DNA of 64,000 bases, from NCBI GenBank assembly GCA_011319805.1, contig SJRY01000206.1, positions 124,001-188,000 of the forward strand, written 5' to 3'. The notes beneath the pieces are model-generated. The model saw only the letters and a list, made by a program, of their open reading frames with translations. It had not been told where the DNA came from and made no database searches. The translations under genes and the position numbers were made by a program. Below are positions 11,189 to 22,987 of this stretch, piece by piece; the stretch's first letter is position 1, and each line of letters begins with the position of its first letter. The stretch is from Macrocybe gigantea (lineage: Eukaryota > Basidiomycota > Agaricomycetes > Agaricales > Callistosporiaceae).

Positions 11189-13734
11189 CTAGTGCTTAAG
11201 GCCGAGAGCAGAGGCAAGTCTTTTGTCAACTGCTTCCACACCAATATGAACCACGGAGTGTTCCGGTCGAACAACCTTTGAACCGGATCGGAGCTCTTTG
11301 ACCAGTTTCGATTTGACTTGGCGGGACGGCTGCTTTTTGTCTATCCAAACAAAAGTTGATTGCACAGTAAACCCAGCGGATTCGATTGGTCCGATCCATG
11401 TTGGCCACAATGTCATATAGAATTCCTCATCCGATTGCTTGTGGTCCTTGGATAGGGTGAATTGGATAGCGAATATGATAGCTTGCCGAGCAGTACGATC
11501 CAACGACATATGATGCCATCCACGGCCTTGAAATTGTAGGCAACGGGAACATACAGACATCTTTTGTGATCGCTGGAGAGAAATTCGGTGAAGTCTGGCT
11601 GTGCCTCGAATGTTGCAGTCGCCATCTGACCAAGGTTTCCATCTAAGACTTGCAGACCATGACTGGCAATGCTGCTGAGGCAAATTTGCTCGGCCAAGAA
11701 GCCTTGGACGATGGGATTCCTGGATAGTGATACTGCATTATACCATGAGTCGCGAATGAAAAGAGTGGTGTCATGCATTCGCAACCGCAAAATCATGGTT
11801 TCAAAGGCAACTCCACATGTGAAATGTCCAATTAGCTTTTCATCGACGTAAAAGTACCGCAAATCGTATAAATTTCGGGCATCCATTAGAACACGACCAC
11901 CCTGGATGCATGCCTGCATGATCGTGAGATACCTATTCTAAAAAGTTAAACTCTAGAAGATAGAAAATATCACAGTACATTACATCTCTTGATTCAGAGG
12001 ATTCATGGATGGATACTTGACTCGAAAGAAATCATCAACTTCAAAGTGGACTTTACGCAGGGCAGGGAGGCCCCTGAACTCGCATTCAGCAAAGTCATCG
12101 ACCTTGAAAAGGCAACTAAGCAGAAGCGGGTTGCAGCCAGTGAGGTATTCCACGAGTCCACGTTGTCTAACCGACAATCTTGGAAGCTGACAACAGTGGT
12201 GCTGAAACCATTGCTCGGTTTCATCCTACAGTGCGTGAGTATCATGTAGGACGTGGTGAAGCAATCAGCGCACCTCATTCATTCCTCCAAATATTCGAAA
12301 AACTGAAATTCCACTTTGCTTCCTGTCAGCATCTCGATTGGATATTTCGTTCGCCGATGCACTAAATATATAACGATGGCCAAACCTCATGGAATCGAGC
12401 AAGCCCAATGCCCGATTCTTTCTTTCCTGGCGACTATCATTTTCTTTGACCTCCAAGGCATTCAATTGGTCGACAATGATGTAGAGATCTCGATTCTTTG
12501 ACATAAAATCCAGCAGTTGGTTGACATTGTTGTGATCAATTGCACCTAGCGTGGGTGAGTCGTAATATGCAAAGCATAGCGCAGTCCAAATCGTTTGAGC
12601 AGCCTCCAGAATAAGTGAGGTGCAATCTGGAATATAGATGACGCGTTGTCTTCGACGAATAAGGTGATACACAAGGGCAGCAAGGAGGTGTGATTTCCCT
12701 GAACCAGATGTTCCATAGAGGTATAGACTCTCGAAAGTTTTGAGAAAAGGCCGGGCCTCAATCTGATCTTGCAATTTGCGAAACATCGATCGCCCCATAT
12801 ATTGAAAGTGGGGGACCCCATTAGATTCCATCTCTATGAAGCGTTGGGATGGAATTGGAAGCAATGATGGGAAAGGAAGTGCTGTATATGTTGTAGGATT
12901 GGACAGATCAGGATTGTCTGGCATAGCCTCGATTGCTTCATGAATTGCAAGGCAATCAGGATGAGGACAAAATGTTTCTACAATGATAGTAAGTAGTAAG
13001 CTATAGAAGTATGAGATGAATCGAGAGGCATTACTCACCAGTCTCTATGCGCTTTGGTGTCCGGTCGCCCTCTTCCACTGGTGAGCGCGGGCGCTTCCGA
13101 TGGGCTAAGAAGGCACCAGAGTTGAAGTCAACCAGTACGGACAGTCAATGCAAAACAGAAGTCCGCACGAGGGGATGTGACAAGCATATGATTCGTTTGT
13201 GAGGGAAACAGCAGATGAGAAATCGTCAAGAAACAGAAGAACAGCATCGGCGAAGTAAAATCTTTTGATTAGAATAGATCTATGAGACAATTCATTGGCG
13301 CTTACATGTTTCACGAGTTACAATAACATGGAGATCCCCCTCCACAGGCCCCTGTGGAAACACCGTCGATAGCTTCGTCCTCGGACTCAATTTGGTAGCG
13401 ATGTCTGAAACTTTTTGTCCTCGGGACCAAATGCGTGATGCAAGCGTATCCGCCGGGTCAATAGGAATGCTCGTATTGAGCTATAAAGACAAAGTCAACT
13501 TTGAGGGCAACTGTTGCGATAGAACACACCTTTCAATGAGGAATCAGCAACCGATGCTCAGAGAAGGCTGTAGAGTGACCTCACCTTCCAAACGACGATA
13601 CTGGAAATGTCAACATCACGGAAGCTATGTTCTTCCCTGACCTTTATTGCAGCCTTCAAGTCGTCTATATCGTTGTGAGTGGTAATGGTGACCTTGGTCG
13701 GCGCCATCTTGCCATCCGATAGACACCAAAGCAT
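11189..13734 (-). CDS. Crinkler (CRN)-type protein with P-loop NTPase and nuclease-like C-terminus
   Basis: Exons on the minus strand: 13734-13585, 13480-13306, 13104-13039, 12977-12274, 12225-11984 and 11932-11189; all junctions close in phase. Residues 1 to about 108 match the ubiquitin-like Crinkler header: an opening Met-Leu-Trp-Cys-Leu, a Leu-Trp-Lys-like edge at the first intron, and a closing Leu-His-Val-Ile-Val corresponding to the HVLV motif. A basic Lys-Arg-Pro-Arg...Lys-Arg patch could be a nuclear signal. The next exon carries Walker A (Gly-Thr-Ser-Gly-Ser-Gly-Lys-Ser) and a hydrophobic Val-Asp-Gln Walker B-like site. The last part has Val-Asp-Gly then Ile-Gln-Phe-Thr, resembling a PD-(D/E)XK fold with Gln in place of Glu (inference). 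A one-base frame break sits at about 11505-11513. In fungi such proteins are often nuclear effectors or conflict proteins; the role here is unproven. Confidence 0.82.
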
Positions 13735-14715
13735 GATCGGGTCCTGTCCAGTTGAATACATGAATGACGGAGGTAACAGAGAGTAAAGAAGATGGCGAGG
13801 TATTCGTATGTCGGTTCGCAAGTCGGTGGACGAACGAAACAGATAGGAGTTGGATTGCAAGTGCTCGTCGTTCATGGCAATAGGAGATAGAGTGATGGTG
13901 GCTGGTTTTTGAATGGCGGCTGACTGCTCGCAGTTGGATGAGATGGGGACCGCCACAGCACTGGTCGAAACGGGTAGCGTTCTCGGATAAGGCGATGGGG
14001 AGGACTCAACATTGAATGCCCAACAGATTTTGCCACCATGTGATCTTGGGATCTTGCGAACGTCATTGCTGCGACATTTCAAATTCGACATGGGATGCAG
14101 AGTCCACTTCAATCTATCTAAGTTACTTACAAGTTCCTCTCTTTACTTCCCACTCTTAGCCGCGCAAACCTGATCGCCCATTGTATTTTTCATCCGTCGC
14201 CTAGCAATGGGAGCCGGCAGACCATCCACGATGAGTGTGGTGGGATCTTGATCAAGGACGCATAGTACCCATCCCAAAAGCTCGTCAGTTGCGGTTCCAG
14301 CCCCGTCGGACAGCGAAGGTGGCATACCTGCAGGCTACGTCGGGACCAACTGTGTGGCAACGCGCTTGGCCAGAATTGTCACTTGCTACGTCCTCGCTGA
14401 CTTCAGTTTGTTTCCATTGCGACGCAAGTAATGATTTTTCTTTTTCACTCATACGCGAATTGCCTTCTGTGAATTTGAGAGCATCAAAGAGCTGCAGTTT
14501 CTCACACATTACCTAGACACCACTTGTTGCTCTTTTTACGACTAGAATTCCGAGGACCCGACAATCCAAGGTTAAGGCAAGTCGTATGGGCATCAGATCA
14601 CCCGGTCCGTCCCTGCGTCCCGTGAACCGGTGGGATGACTCGTGCCATGTCCGCTTCTCCGCAGAAAGTGTTGTAAAGTGAATGCATGGGAGCCCAAGAC
14701 ATTGGAATTTAGAAT
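13735..14715. other. Upstream spacer of the Crinkler gene
   Basis: No gene was recognised. The minus-strand frame stays open upstream of the chosen Crinkler start to about 14112, but the header family begins at Met-Leu-Trp, so I treat the extension as 5' leader. Confidence 0.4.
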
Positions 14716-17202
14716 ATGGGGAATTCAGAGCGAAAAGCCCCGAGCAAACATCGTAAGAAGAGCCTGTTAGTTCCTAAATGGCGCTCTCTCACCACGTGGC
14801 CTTCGCAAGCGCTCCCCGGACTTTTCACCCCGCATTGTCAGCTCGATCACGAACTGACCTTTCTAGGGAGTTTTGTCCATCATACCCCGGAGCTGGTGAA
14901 AATCACGCTACAGCTTCTGGTTGCCATTACCAGGGACTCTTCCGAGGACGAAGGGTAGTCAAGCATATGGCGCGTCGGTTAGAACGCTTCTTTCGTGTCC
15001 ATCATGTCGCGTCTCACGGCCTCAAACATTGAGCGGCGCAGACGACACGATGTGCTCTGATGATCCCAACACAATCATTATCAAGACGGAAGGCTTTCCA
15101 GCATGTGAACCAAATTTCTGACCTGGTGCTTCAGGATGGCGTAGGGAGCGTGGTCGTAGAAGCCGGCGCCACCTTTCCTCAAGTGTAGGCGAAAAAAAAA
15201 AAACGCTTGCCATTCAGGATGTCCTAACATTGCCTATTCCAGAGCACAATGGTTACATGACAGAGGAGCGTCTTTGACTTACACCCTAGGTGTGAAGCGT
15301 GTTCGCGTTTTCCAACAGTTACTCAACTTCGTTGTGCAGTCAATTGGAACATCACGATCGGTATGCTTTTCTAGGTTCATCTTCGCTGTTAGCTTTCAAT
15401 CCATAATTCGCGCGCATAGCTGGCGCCATAGCCATGGGAGCGCACCGTTCTTCTCTTCGCGAGGACTCGCAAGTGTCTTCAGCCGCCCTTGCGATGGACA
15501 TCATCAACGGAAACGGTGCGAGCGTCGCCGGCAGGCTTGCACGAAGCGAGCTGATTTTGCTTTCTTCTCGCGCAGGCGAGCTGGTTCATATCGAAAAGGA
15601 CCAAACAAACGATACTTGGCTGGCAGCGACGACCTCCCTTGGCCTCCTCGGAGTCATTGCGAGAGTGAAGCTAGCGATCGTTTCCGATTTCAAAGTCTAC
15701 GCGGACCAGACCATCTTGGATGAAGATGAAGTTCTGAACGGAGATATCTACGCCCAGGTTTCACCCTACGTTACTGCGAATTATTGGGTAAGTGTATCAA
15801 TGAGTTCATTTTCTTTACTCCATGAAAGATTCACTTACCGCATAATAGTGGTGGCCGGGTAAGTTATGAATTTCCATAGCGCAGATCACACGAGTTTAAA
15901 TGAAGAGCAGGCCAGAAGAAATTCCACCTGAGAACCTACGGCGTCGTTCCCATCGACAAACCGGGGAACGCTTTCCAGGTATGGGCTGTGAAAAGAAGAT
16001 TCTCTATGAGCGCGTTTATTGAGTTCTACATAGTCGACTTTCTCTGTCACTGAGCTAGAAGGAAATCTGGCGCTCAGTCTTCTCAACGGTGGTCAAAATG
16101 CGAGCTTACCCAATTTCATCACTGAGGGAATTTTTTATGGATTGTGGAGCGCTCCAAATTTCCATGGTGAGTTTCTTATCTGACGTTCTTGATCATTTGC
16201 TCATGTTCTCATCGATGCGGAAAGATAAGAAAACTGATCTGCCTCTCCTTTTCTGGCCGGTATACGGATATGCATATGATGTGCTAATTGGTGGTTTGTA
16301 CCCGAATCAACGACCTGAGTGGGAGTACAATCTTCATGGAAAGACGCTCGAGCTGGCTGTTCCAGTTACTCAAGCGAACAAGCTGCTTAAACGTGTTCGT
16401 CAGTTGTTCGATCAAGCAGCGGCGGAGGGCAAAGCGGTGACGTCCACGTACCGGAGGTGACTTAGCTTCATCCCTTTTCAGCATTTATTGTCTCATTTGT
16501 GGCATTGCGGCTGTCATAGTGGTATCAACATCAAGGTCAGTGGCGTGTTCCTTAGGTTCAGAATGGCTGAGATGTGGTGCTGATAATCTATCCCATCAGT
16601 TTGGCAGGGCGTTCGACAGTTTCTTGGGCCAAACCACAGAGAGGGTCGGCAATATCACCGCGGACTGGTCAAAGGTACGAGCATCTCAGATTGCAGCGAT
16701 TTATCCATAATTGTGTACGTGCGCCTCGTGCTGAGATTGAGTTTTCGAGGGTGCCATAATGTTTGACTTCCCGTCCTTCGTCCCCACTACTGGCGATCAT
16801 CATCGTTATAATGAAGAATGGTCAGTGACCCTTACATGGCAAAAGGCATAGAGCTAAAGCACATTATCTGTTCTCGAAAGGTATGGATTGTTGGCGAGGA
16901 CCCTTATCGATGAGGCATGTCGCATGTGAATGCATCCTCTGAGCCCCTTCCTGACTTGGGTGCCCGTCGGGTACAGTTCCCGGTCCGTCCCCATTGGACT
17001 AAGAATACCAGGGACGTTTTCAAGCAGTCCGTGAAAAACTTGGACCAGGATGTAAGTGGTGCTAACTCTGCCGATGACCTGCTTAGCACTTACTTTGGGG
17101 GCATCAATACAGAGCTTGAGTAGGTTCGCGAAGGTCAGGGCTCAATTCGATCCGAAGAACACGTTCAAGAGTATTATTGGAGAAATTATTGGAGTAGTGT
17201 AG
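14716..17202 (+). CDS. FAD-linked oxidoreductase, D-arabinono-/L-gulono-lactone oxidase-like
   Basis: Flavoenzyme of the PCMH / ALO family. Only the part from about 15040 is safe: a Val-Glu-Ala-Gly-Ala-Thr segment, a Gly-Ala-Ile-Ala-Met-Gly-Ala-His-Arg-Ser-Ser loop (FAD-binding Gly-x-His-Gly/Arg-like) and Ser-Leu-Gly-Leu-Leu-Gly-Val. The central region has a short Trp-Trp-Pro-Gly exon. The C-terminal end is Arg-Pro-His-Trp...Phe-Asp-Pro-Lys-Asn, the ALO family signature, with stop at 17200-17202. At least a dozen small introns can be placed. A one-base gain breaks the frame near 15094. The first about 100 residues are not cleanly readable, so the start is arbitrary and the N-terminus may be decayed. 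The substrate is unknown; sugar lactones or carbohydrates are plausible. Confidence 0.65.
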
Positions 17203-17514
17203 CGGCTTGCTGTTGCTTGACCATCCTGCGATTACCACGGAAATGAGCCCTTCAGATCATTTTCCCCATTCTTAAGGCGTCAGGTTTTCATAGTTTTTTC
17301 CAACTTCTCCGCTTAGGTGCCTTGTTCGAATGCAGTTAGCCAATATAAAGACGATATAAATAGGTTTAAGTCGTTATACGCAGACCTCATGTGTGCAATG
17401 CGTCCAAGCCTGTTGTGGTGGCATTGCGACATTTCGGCAGAGGCGTGGTTACGTCAGCAAGATTGTCCGCCGACTTTGGTTCTGTCGTTTCTGCCAAACA
17501 TACCTCATGCGACC
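17203..17514. other. Short spacer before the AP-2 sigma gene
   Basis: 311 bases between the FAD enzyme stop and the AP-2 sigma start. The two genes lie tail to head on the same strand; no motif was recognised. Confidence 0.4.
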
Positions 17515-18229
17515 ATGATCAGGTTCATTCTGGTGCAGGTGTGCTCCTGTTGCCCCTGGCTACAGCTTGACGAACCATTGCTTATCGTCGAAACAGAACC
17601 GTCAGGGGAAGACGCGGCTTTCAAAGTGGTATGTGCCTTACGATGACGACGAAAAAGTATGTGGTCCGAGTGTCTAGGCGAACTGGCGTTGGATGATGAC
17701 CGGTTGGGGCGCAATGTCAGGTCCGTCTGCGCGGTGAAGTTCATCGACTGGTGGCGCCACGAGATCAGAAATATCAATCCAATTTCGTAGAGGTCTGTCC
17801 TCCCTGACTGTTCTCATAGCGGCAGGTTTCGACCGTTGTCAATAGTTTCGTAACTACAAGGTTGTTTACCGACGTTATGCGGGATTGTTCTTCTGCTTGT
17901 GTGTGGACGCGAACGACAACGAGCTGGCTTATCTAGAAGCTATCCACCTGTTCGTGGAGGTCTTGGGTGAGTTGGCTTTTGTCTAGATTAATCTCAACCT
18001 GGCTTACCCAAATCAAGATGCCTTCTTTGACAACGTTTGCGAACTGGACCTTGTGTTTAATTTTTACAAGGTATGACGTGATGCTGCTCTAAAAACACGT
18101 TGTGTGCTTGACTGCGGAAATCTCCAGGTTTATGCCATCCTTGACGAGATTTTCTTGGCCGGCGAGATCGAGGAAACGAGCAAGGATGTCGTCCTGGCGC
18201 GGTTGGAGGAACTTGAGAAACTCGAGTAA
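17515..18229 (+). CDS. APS2: AP-2 adaptor complex subunit sigma
   Basis: Small chain of the clathrin adaptor AP-2, which binds dileucine sorting signals at the plasma membrane in endocytosis. Six exons (17515-17538, 17597-17656, 17721-17792, 17846-17966, 18018-18070, 18128-18229) close exactly to 143 residues, against 142 for the human protein. The longin-like fold is visible from start to end: [14 protein letters not shown] with four acidic residues after it, Arg-Arg-Tyr-Ala-Gly-Leu-Phe-Phe, and Gly-Glu-Ile-Glu-Glu-Thr-Ser near the end. AP-2 sigma is preferred over AP-1 because of the [11 protein letters not shown] segment. The first exon is only 24 nt. Confidence 0.95.
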
Positions 18230-20080
18230 GACCTTATGGGAGCGAGCGATGTTGGAGTGTCAGAAATGTGTCTGGACCCATTTCTTGCACAAGTTATCTC
18301 TCACCTGCTTTCAACCGCAGCACCTGTCTCCGGATATTTCACAACGTTGCAATCCGTTGATACCCACTTGAGATAGCGAATTTCTACTAGGTCGAAGATT
18401 ACTGGACGACCACACGCCGCACATTATCCGAACAATACACGTCGACGCTTCTCTTTCCGCGTCTGATCAATGTCTAATTCACTCAGTGCGTTGAATCAAA
18501 CCTCCCACTGTCTCAAAGTGACATGCGCGATACATTTCGCTCAACGGCCTTACCCGAAACTTTTCCGTTGTGCATGTACCGGTATATGAGGCAGATGAAA
18601 GCCTCTTTCCCATCCTGGCTAGATGACCTTTGCAAATGTGCACTGGTTGCTTGTTTTGGCATTCGAATGGGGCTGGGCGATCTCCTATCAACGTTCGTCA
18701 GATCATTGATTCTCTCATGCCTGACCATTCTGCCGTCTTACGCACCGTGACATGTTATGGAGCAGGCCGATAACTGGGCAGGATTGCCCAAAGCCGACGC
18801 GCCGAGTTGCTATAGATAGGCAATTGCGTCTGCCGCTGACCTATTTCTGACCGTCTCGGCGACAATAGGGCCTCGGCGCCAATGCCACTAATCCCGTGGG
18901 TGAGGTACATCCTTGCAGTGCGGCATCGGTGAGACTCGAAAGAGACGACGGGTTGAATTCTTTTGACCCTTGGGGTTCCTGGGAAATCTTCTCTCAGGGA
19001 TAATCACCGGATGAAATTATCAAGATTGAGGAGCACTTTAGGCCTGGACATGGTTGACGATGCTGTCAGATGCCGCAGAACGGAAAGGACGAGACGTCTC
19101 TAGCAGCGAAATAAGCTTCTTTCCGGCGATGTAAGCATTGATTGGGTGAGCAACAGGCTCATGTCGTCCTTGCTGTAGATGCTCCAAGGTTCACTCGATT
19201 GTTTCCCCAAAGGGCTAGATTTTCGCGCCCATCTTGGTTGGAATGAAGATGGCCCAGCCCGGTTCGGGGGCCGAGGTGGACCATTCCGCTGTGACCGCGT
19301 AACGGTGCCTTCCTGGGTCTGGCATAGCACGAGGTTCTCGTCCTTTCTCCGTCTGCGAAGGCGTTTTTCGTTTTTCGTCGTCAGTGAAGATATAAGCGTC
19401 CATCCTTGTGTTTTTTTTTGGTTTGCGATGCTCAGTTGCTGCCCGAGTGTGCCGACACCTGGAGACAATATTCGCCAAGGCACATGGATCCCACGTGGGA
19501 TTCCATCTATGTAACCTAGCAAACCCTCTCAGCGATTTTTATCGTTCACAGTAACAGGCAGACTTCCGAGGCAAAATGAATCGATTTCTTCAGCGTTTTC
19601 CACTCATGGGTTTGAGAGTTGAGTTTTTAATGACTAACCCGGAGATCCCCCTCCTGATTCCGAAATGCCTCCGCTAGTTTCCACGAGTCTGATGCCCCAC
19701 ATAAATAGGTCTCGGGAAGCGATACTCTAATTGCGCTTATTTTTTTTTCTTTGGTTTTTCTTGTCCGTCATCATTCCTGTCGCGCTCTTTCCGCTCTTTT
19801 ATCTCGTCTTTAGACCCTTTATATCGACACCGGCTTCAGTCCTGGCAGCTAAACCATTTTTCTTCCTATTCAACATTTCACACTAACCTTCCTTGGGAGT
19901 GGTCTAGGGCGTTCGGATATCCGGTGCTTAATTTTGTGTTTCTGCTTCGTTTAGCCATAGGCACGGATAAGGCTTGCTCCGCTTGACCTCGAACGCCACG
20001 TCCGTCGGACGACGTCGTCCGATATCCTCCCCTTTGCACCCTTCCCTCGAGCCCCCACAGCAGGTTATGCTGTTACACAG
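18230..20080. other. 1.85 kb without a recognisable gene
   Basis: Only short, non-conserved open frames. The last 300 bases are pyrimidine-rich with poly-T runs (around 19740) and probably form the promoter and leader of the F-box-like gene at 20081. Confidence 0.45.
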
Positions 20081-21655
20081 ATGGAGTTATCATTGGAGGC
20101 TTATCGCAACATAGTACAGAATGTCGGCAGTCGCGCTGACATTGCTACGTTGTGCCGGGTCTCGAAGGGGTTCCAGTACGTTTGCGAACGCGCACTCTAC
20201 AACACGCTCTACCTGCGCGACATCCAGAAGACGATGGCCGTGTGTGCCACGCTAGGCAAACAGCCACGCGTGTCGATGTTGGTCGAGGCATTTACGATCT
20301 TCCTTTCGGATGATGACGACGATGACGAAGCCGACGACGAATACGAAAGTGCCGAGTCCGGACGCAGCGAGAGCGACGAGGAGGACGAAGGTGGCAGGTC
20401 GGGCAGTCCGAGAGCGGCTCCGCCAAAGGCTGCTCCGACTCTTCCGGACACGTACTGGGCCACCATCGCATACGCTCTGGAGCAGATGACGTACCTGCGC
20501 TTCCTCAACTTCCACATCTCTGGGAATCAGGATAAGGCTGCTGCCTGGATTTTTAACAAGTGCGCGTTTCGCCTTCGCCGGTTTCATTGTGACCTGGATT
20601 GGGACGAGTACCTCGCCGCGTTTCTGAATACCCAAGACGACTTGGACGACCTTTATATCATAGACTATAACGAACACAATACTCCAACGCCTATTGCGGC
20701 CGCCAGCGGCAACGACACCCCTTCGCCCTCCCTTTCTCTTGACACGCGCTCCCTTCCCAAGCTCAACACTCTGGAGTGCACATTTTCCGAAGCAGCCATC
20801 GCGCTTGTACCCGGCAGGCCCATCACGCATCTCAAGACGTGCTTCTCGCACTCGGGCATCCCAGAGAAGCGCGCCGAGCTGGACGTCCTGTTTTCCAAAA
20901 TCAAGCTGTCGACGCGCTCGCTGCGGTCCTTGGACATCGCGGACTCGGAGTACAGCGAATCTTTCTCGCTGGAGCTGCTCTCCGCCATCGTTCGCTCGGA
21001 TTCGACTACGGCGGACTTGCGCTACGTTGGGACGTTGGTTCTGCCGATTCTAGGCAAAGAGGTGCGTGTGCATTTTTGGCTGTTCCCATCTTCATTTCCC
21101 TTCGTTACGCTTTGATGGTCAATTATTCCCACCGCCGGCCCATTCTCCCTGTTTTCCTTTTTGCTTTCGCTTATAAATTAAACGCTTAAAAACTTCTTTC
21201 CTTCCATTATCAAAAATTATCAAATGTCATCCTTTTTTTTTCCGGGATGTCATCCACATACCCGGCCGTCTGGACTCGTCCAACGATGCGCGTATCACTG
21301 ATCAACCTGTTTGATATGCGGCTTGTTTTTCCCAACCATCTCTTTGTGCCTTCCTATATTGGATAACTCTTTGCTCACTTCTTTTTTTTTTCCCTCAAAG
21401 CGGCTTCAATTCTACGCGCTCCTGATGAGACTTCCTCGCATCCAATGTGTTGAAGTGGAAGTATCCGAATGGGTCCCACCGCCGTCCACCCCGGCAGCTT
21501 TTAGAGCTCTGGCCAGCGAAATTAGATTATACAGCCCGACCGTTACTCGCGTTGTCTTTGTTCATGACTTTGACAGGACAGTCGTCAGCGCCGTTAACGG
21601 CGTCTGCAGAGTGGATTCAGATGTCAATATTGACATCCTCTGGAGAGAACAATAA
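20081..21655 (+). CDS. F-box/LRR-like protein (copy A)
   Basis: Two exons, 20081-21061 and 21401-21655, joined in phase 0 to about 411 residues. The first 50 residues read as an F-box-like helix bundle (Leu-Ser-Leu-Glu-Ala-Tyr-Arg-Asn-Ile-Val, then Leu-Cys-Arg-Val-Ser-Lys). An acidic Asp/Glu stretch lies at about residues 75-115. Leucine-rich segments with no strict spacing follow, ending in a short beta-rich part encoded by exon 2. Such proteins are numerous in agaricomycetes and are usually adaptors of SCF ubiquitin ligases, though most are uncharacterised. The intron is long for this window (339 nt) and AT/T-rich. A paralogue lies at 47619-48968 on the other strand, with an intron at the matching place. 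Confidence 0.7.
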
Positions 21656-22230
21656 TGCTCTTGGCTATCTTCCATTTGAACTCGGTGCGTAGGTGTATTC
21701 GCCCCCGATTATTACGTGTGGCTGACAGTCCGGACCGTGCATTCCTAGACTCTTTTAATTTCATGAATGCATAATAGCTCCGTCCACCCTTGCTCAGGCT
21801 CAATGTTCGTCGCTTCCTGCTATTCTTCTTGTAGCCCTGATCCGAGACACGTTTATCCTGCATTTCCTATTGAATCATACCCTCCTTGAATCGCTTGTTT
21901 TCCATAACCATGTTGACCGCTTTTTAACTCGCTGTATCGAAAATCGTTCGACTTGCATGGACCTCTGTTCATTCCTTTCGTACAAGTGTCTTCAATCCTT
22001 GATGGACTTTTTTTCCTGACTTTTTCTTATGACTTGGGCTAATTCATCGGGTGTTTCTTTCTATCCAGTGTATCACTTCACATGGAAAATAGATCTTGTT
22101 TCTGTCCCGGCTTGTGACGTCATGGATGACGACAAGGCAACTAACTCTGATTCTCGTGTTGCCTAAAAGCAGCAAACACGCGGTCGGCCTACAATGCGCG
22201 TCACTCAGCGTAGAATGACGGCGCAGAGGC
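21656..22230. other. Spacer upstream of the CsbD-like gene
   Basis: No gene seen. T-rich segments follow the F-box-like stop; the promoter of the CsbD-like gene begins before the TATA box at 22231. Confidence 0.4.
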
Positions 22231-22237
22231 TATAAAA
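22231..22237 (+). promoter_or_regulatory. TATA box of the CsbD-like gene
   Basis: TATAAAA, 84 bases upstream of the chosen ATG. A strong TATA box fits an inducible stress gene. Confidence 0.65.
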
Positions 22238-22314
22238 GCAAAAGGCCACCGACCCTAGGGGGGCACCAGTCTCTCATTCAACCCCCACCATCTTTATTGA
22301 ACTCTCCTGTGAAC

Positions 22315-22814
22315 ATGTCTTCCACGTCTGGCGAACCCGAGTAGGCTCTCCACGCATCTCTGTATAGTGCGACAGGACATCTGACGCGTTTGTTGAAGCA
22401 AATCCACCGGCCAGTATCACTCAGTGAAGGGAACGGTCGTTGAAGCGGTACGACCTGATCTGAGAGAACAGAGTGCATATATGCGTCCTCTATCCATCAG
22501 GATGACGCGAATGTCCTAGGTCGGTAACCTTACTGGCTCGGAGTCTTGGCGGAACTCTGGAAAGCAGGAGCATGAGGAAGGCGAGGCGGAATATAAGGCT
22601 GCTCAAGCCAAAGGATACGTCGAGGGTCTCGGCGATCGCGTCGCTGGCTACAAGGACTCCGTCGTAGGGGCTATCACGAGCGACAAAGCTCAAGAAACTT
22701 CAGGCTCGAGTTCTCTCATCATCATCATCGTCCGAAACTTTGTTAAGCGCTGTTTTGACAGGAAATATCCAGAAGGAGAAAGGAAAGGCTCAGCAAGAGC
22801 TTAACAAGCCTTGA
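22315..22814 (+). CDS. CsbD-like stress-response protein
   Basis: Small hydrophilic protein, about 95 residues, of the CsbD family. In bacteria these are general-stress proteins; in basidiomycetes they are common and highly expressed, with no known biochemical role. Exons 22315-22340, 22399-22447, 22520 to about 22720, and a last one ending 22812-22814. The family pattern is clear: Gly-Gln-Tyr-His-Ser-Val-Lys-Gly, Gly-Asn-Leu-Thr-Gly-Ser-Glu-Ser-Trp, then Gly-Tyr-Val-Glu-Gly, Val-Gly-Ala-Ile-Thr-Ser-Asp-Lys, and a final Gly-Lys-Ala-Gln-Gln. The last intron has no ideal donor: GTTCTC (adding Gly-Ser-Arg) or a GC donor one codon earlier both keep phase. Confidence 0.85.
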
Positions 22815-22987
22815 ACGCATTCTTTCGTTACCGCGGATCAGAATTTGCATGTTAAAGTTTGGGTATAACTTCATGTAATTATAGGTACATGCCATTGAAT
22901 TCTATCACCAGTTTCTTCATCATAGTTACACTGCATCCTTGATAACAGTTAAATTACACATACCGACACTTCCGACGCCTCCCTCAC

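Noticed and set aside
13735..14112. In-frame extension upstream of the Crinkler start
   Set aside because: The header family begins at the Met-Leu-Trp start; the extension has no conserved sequence.
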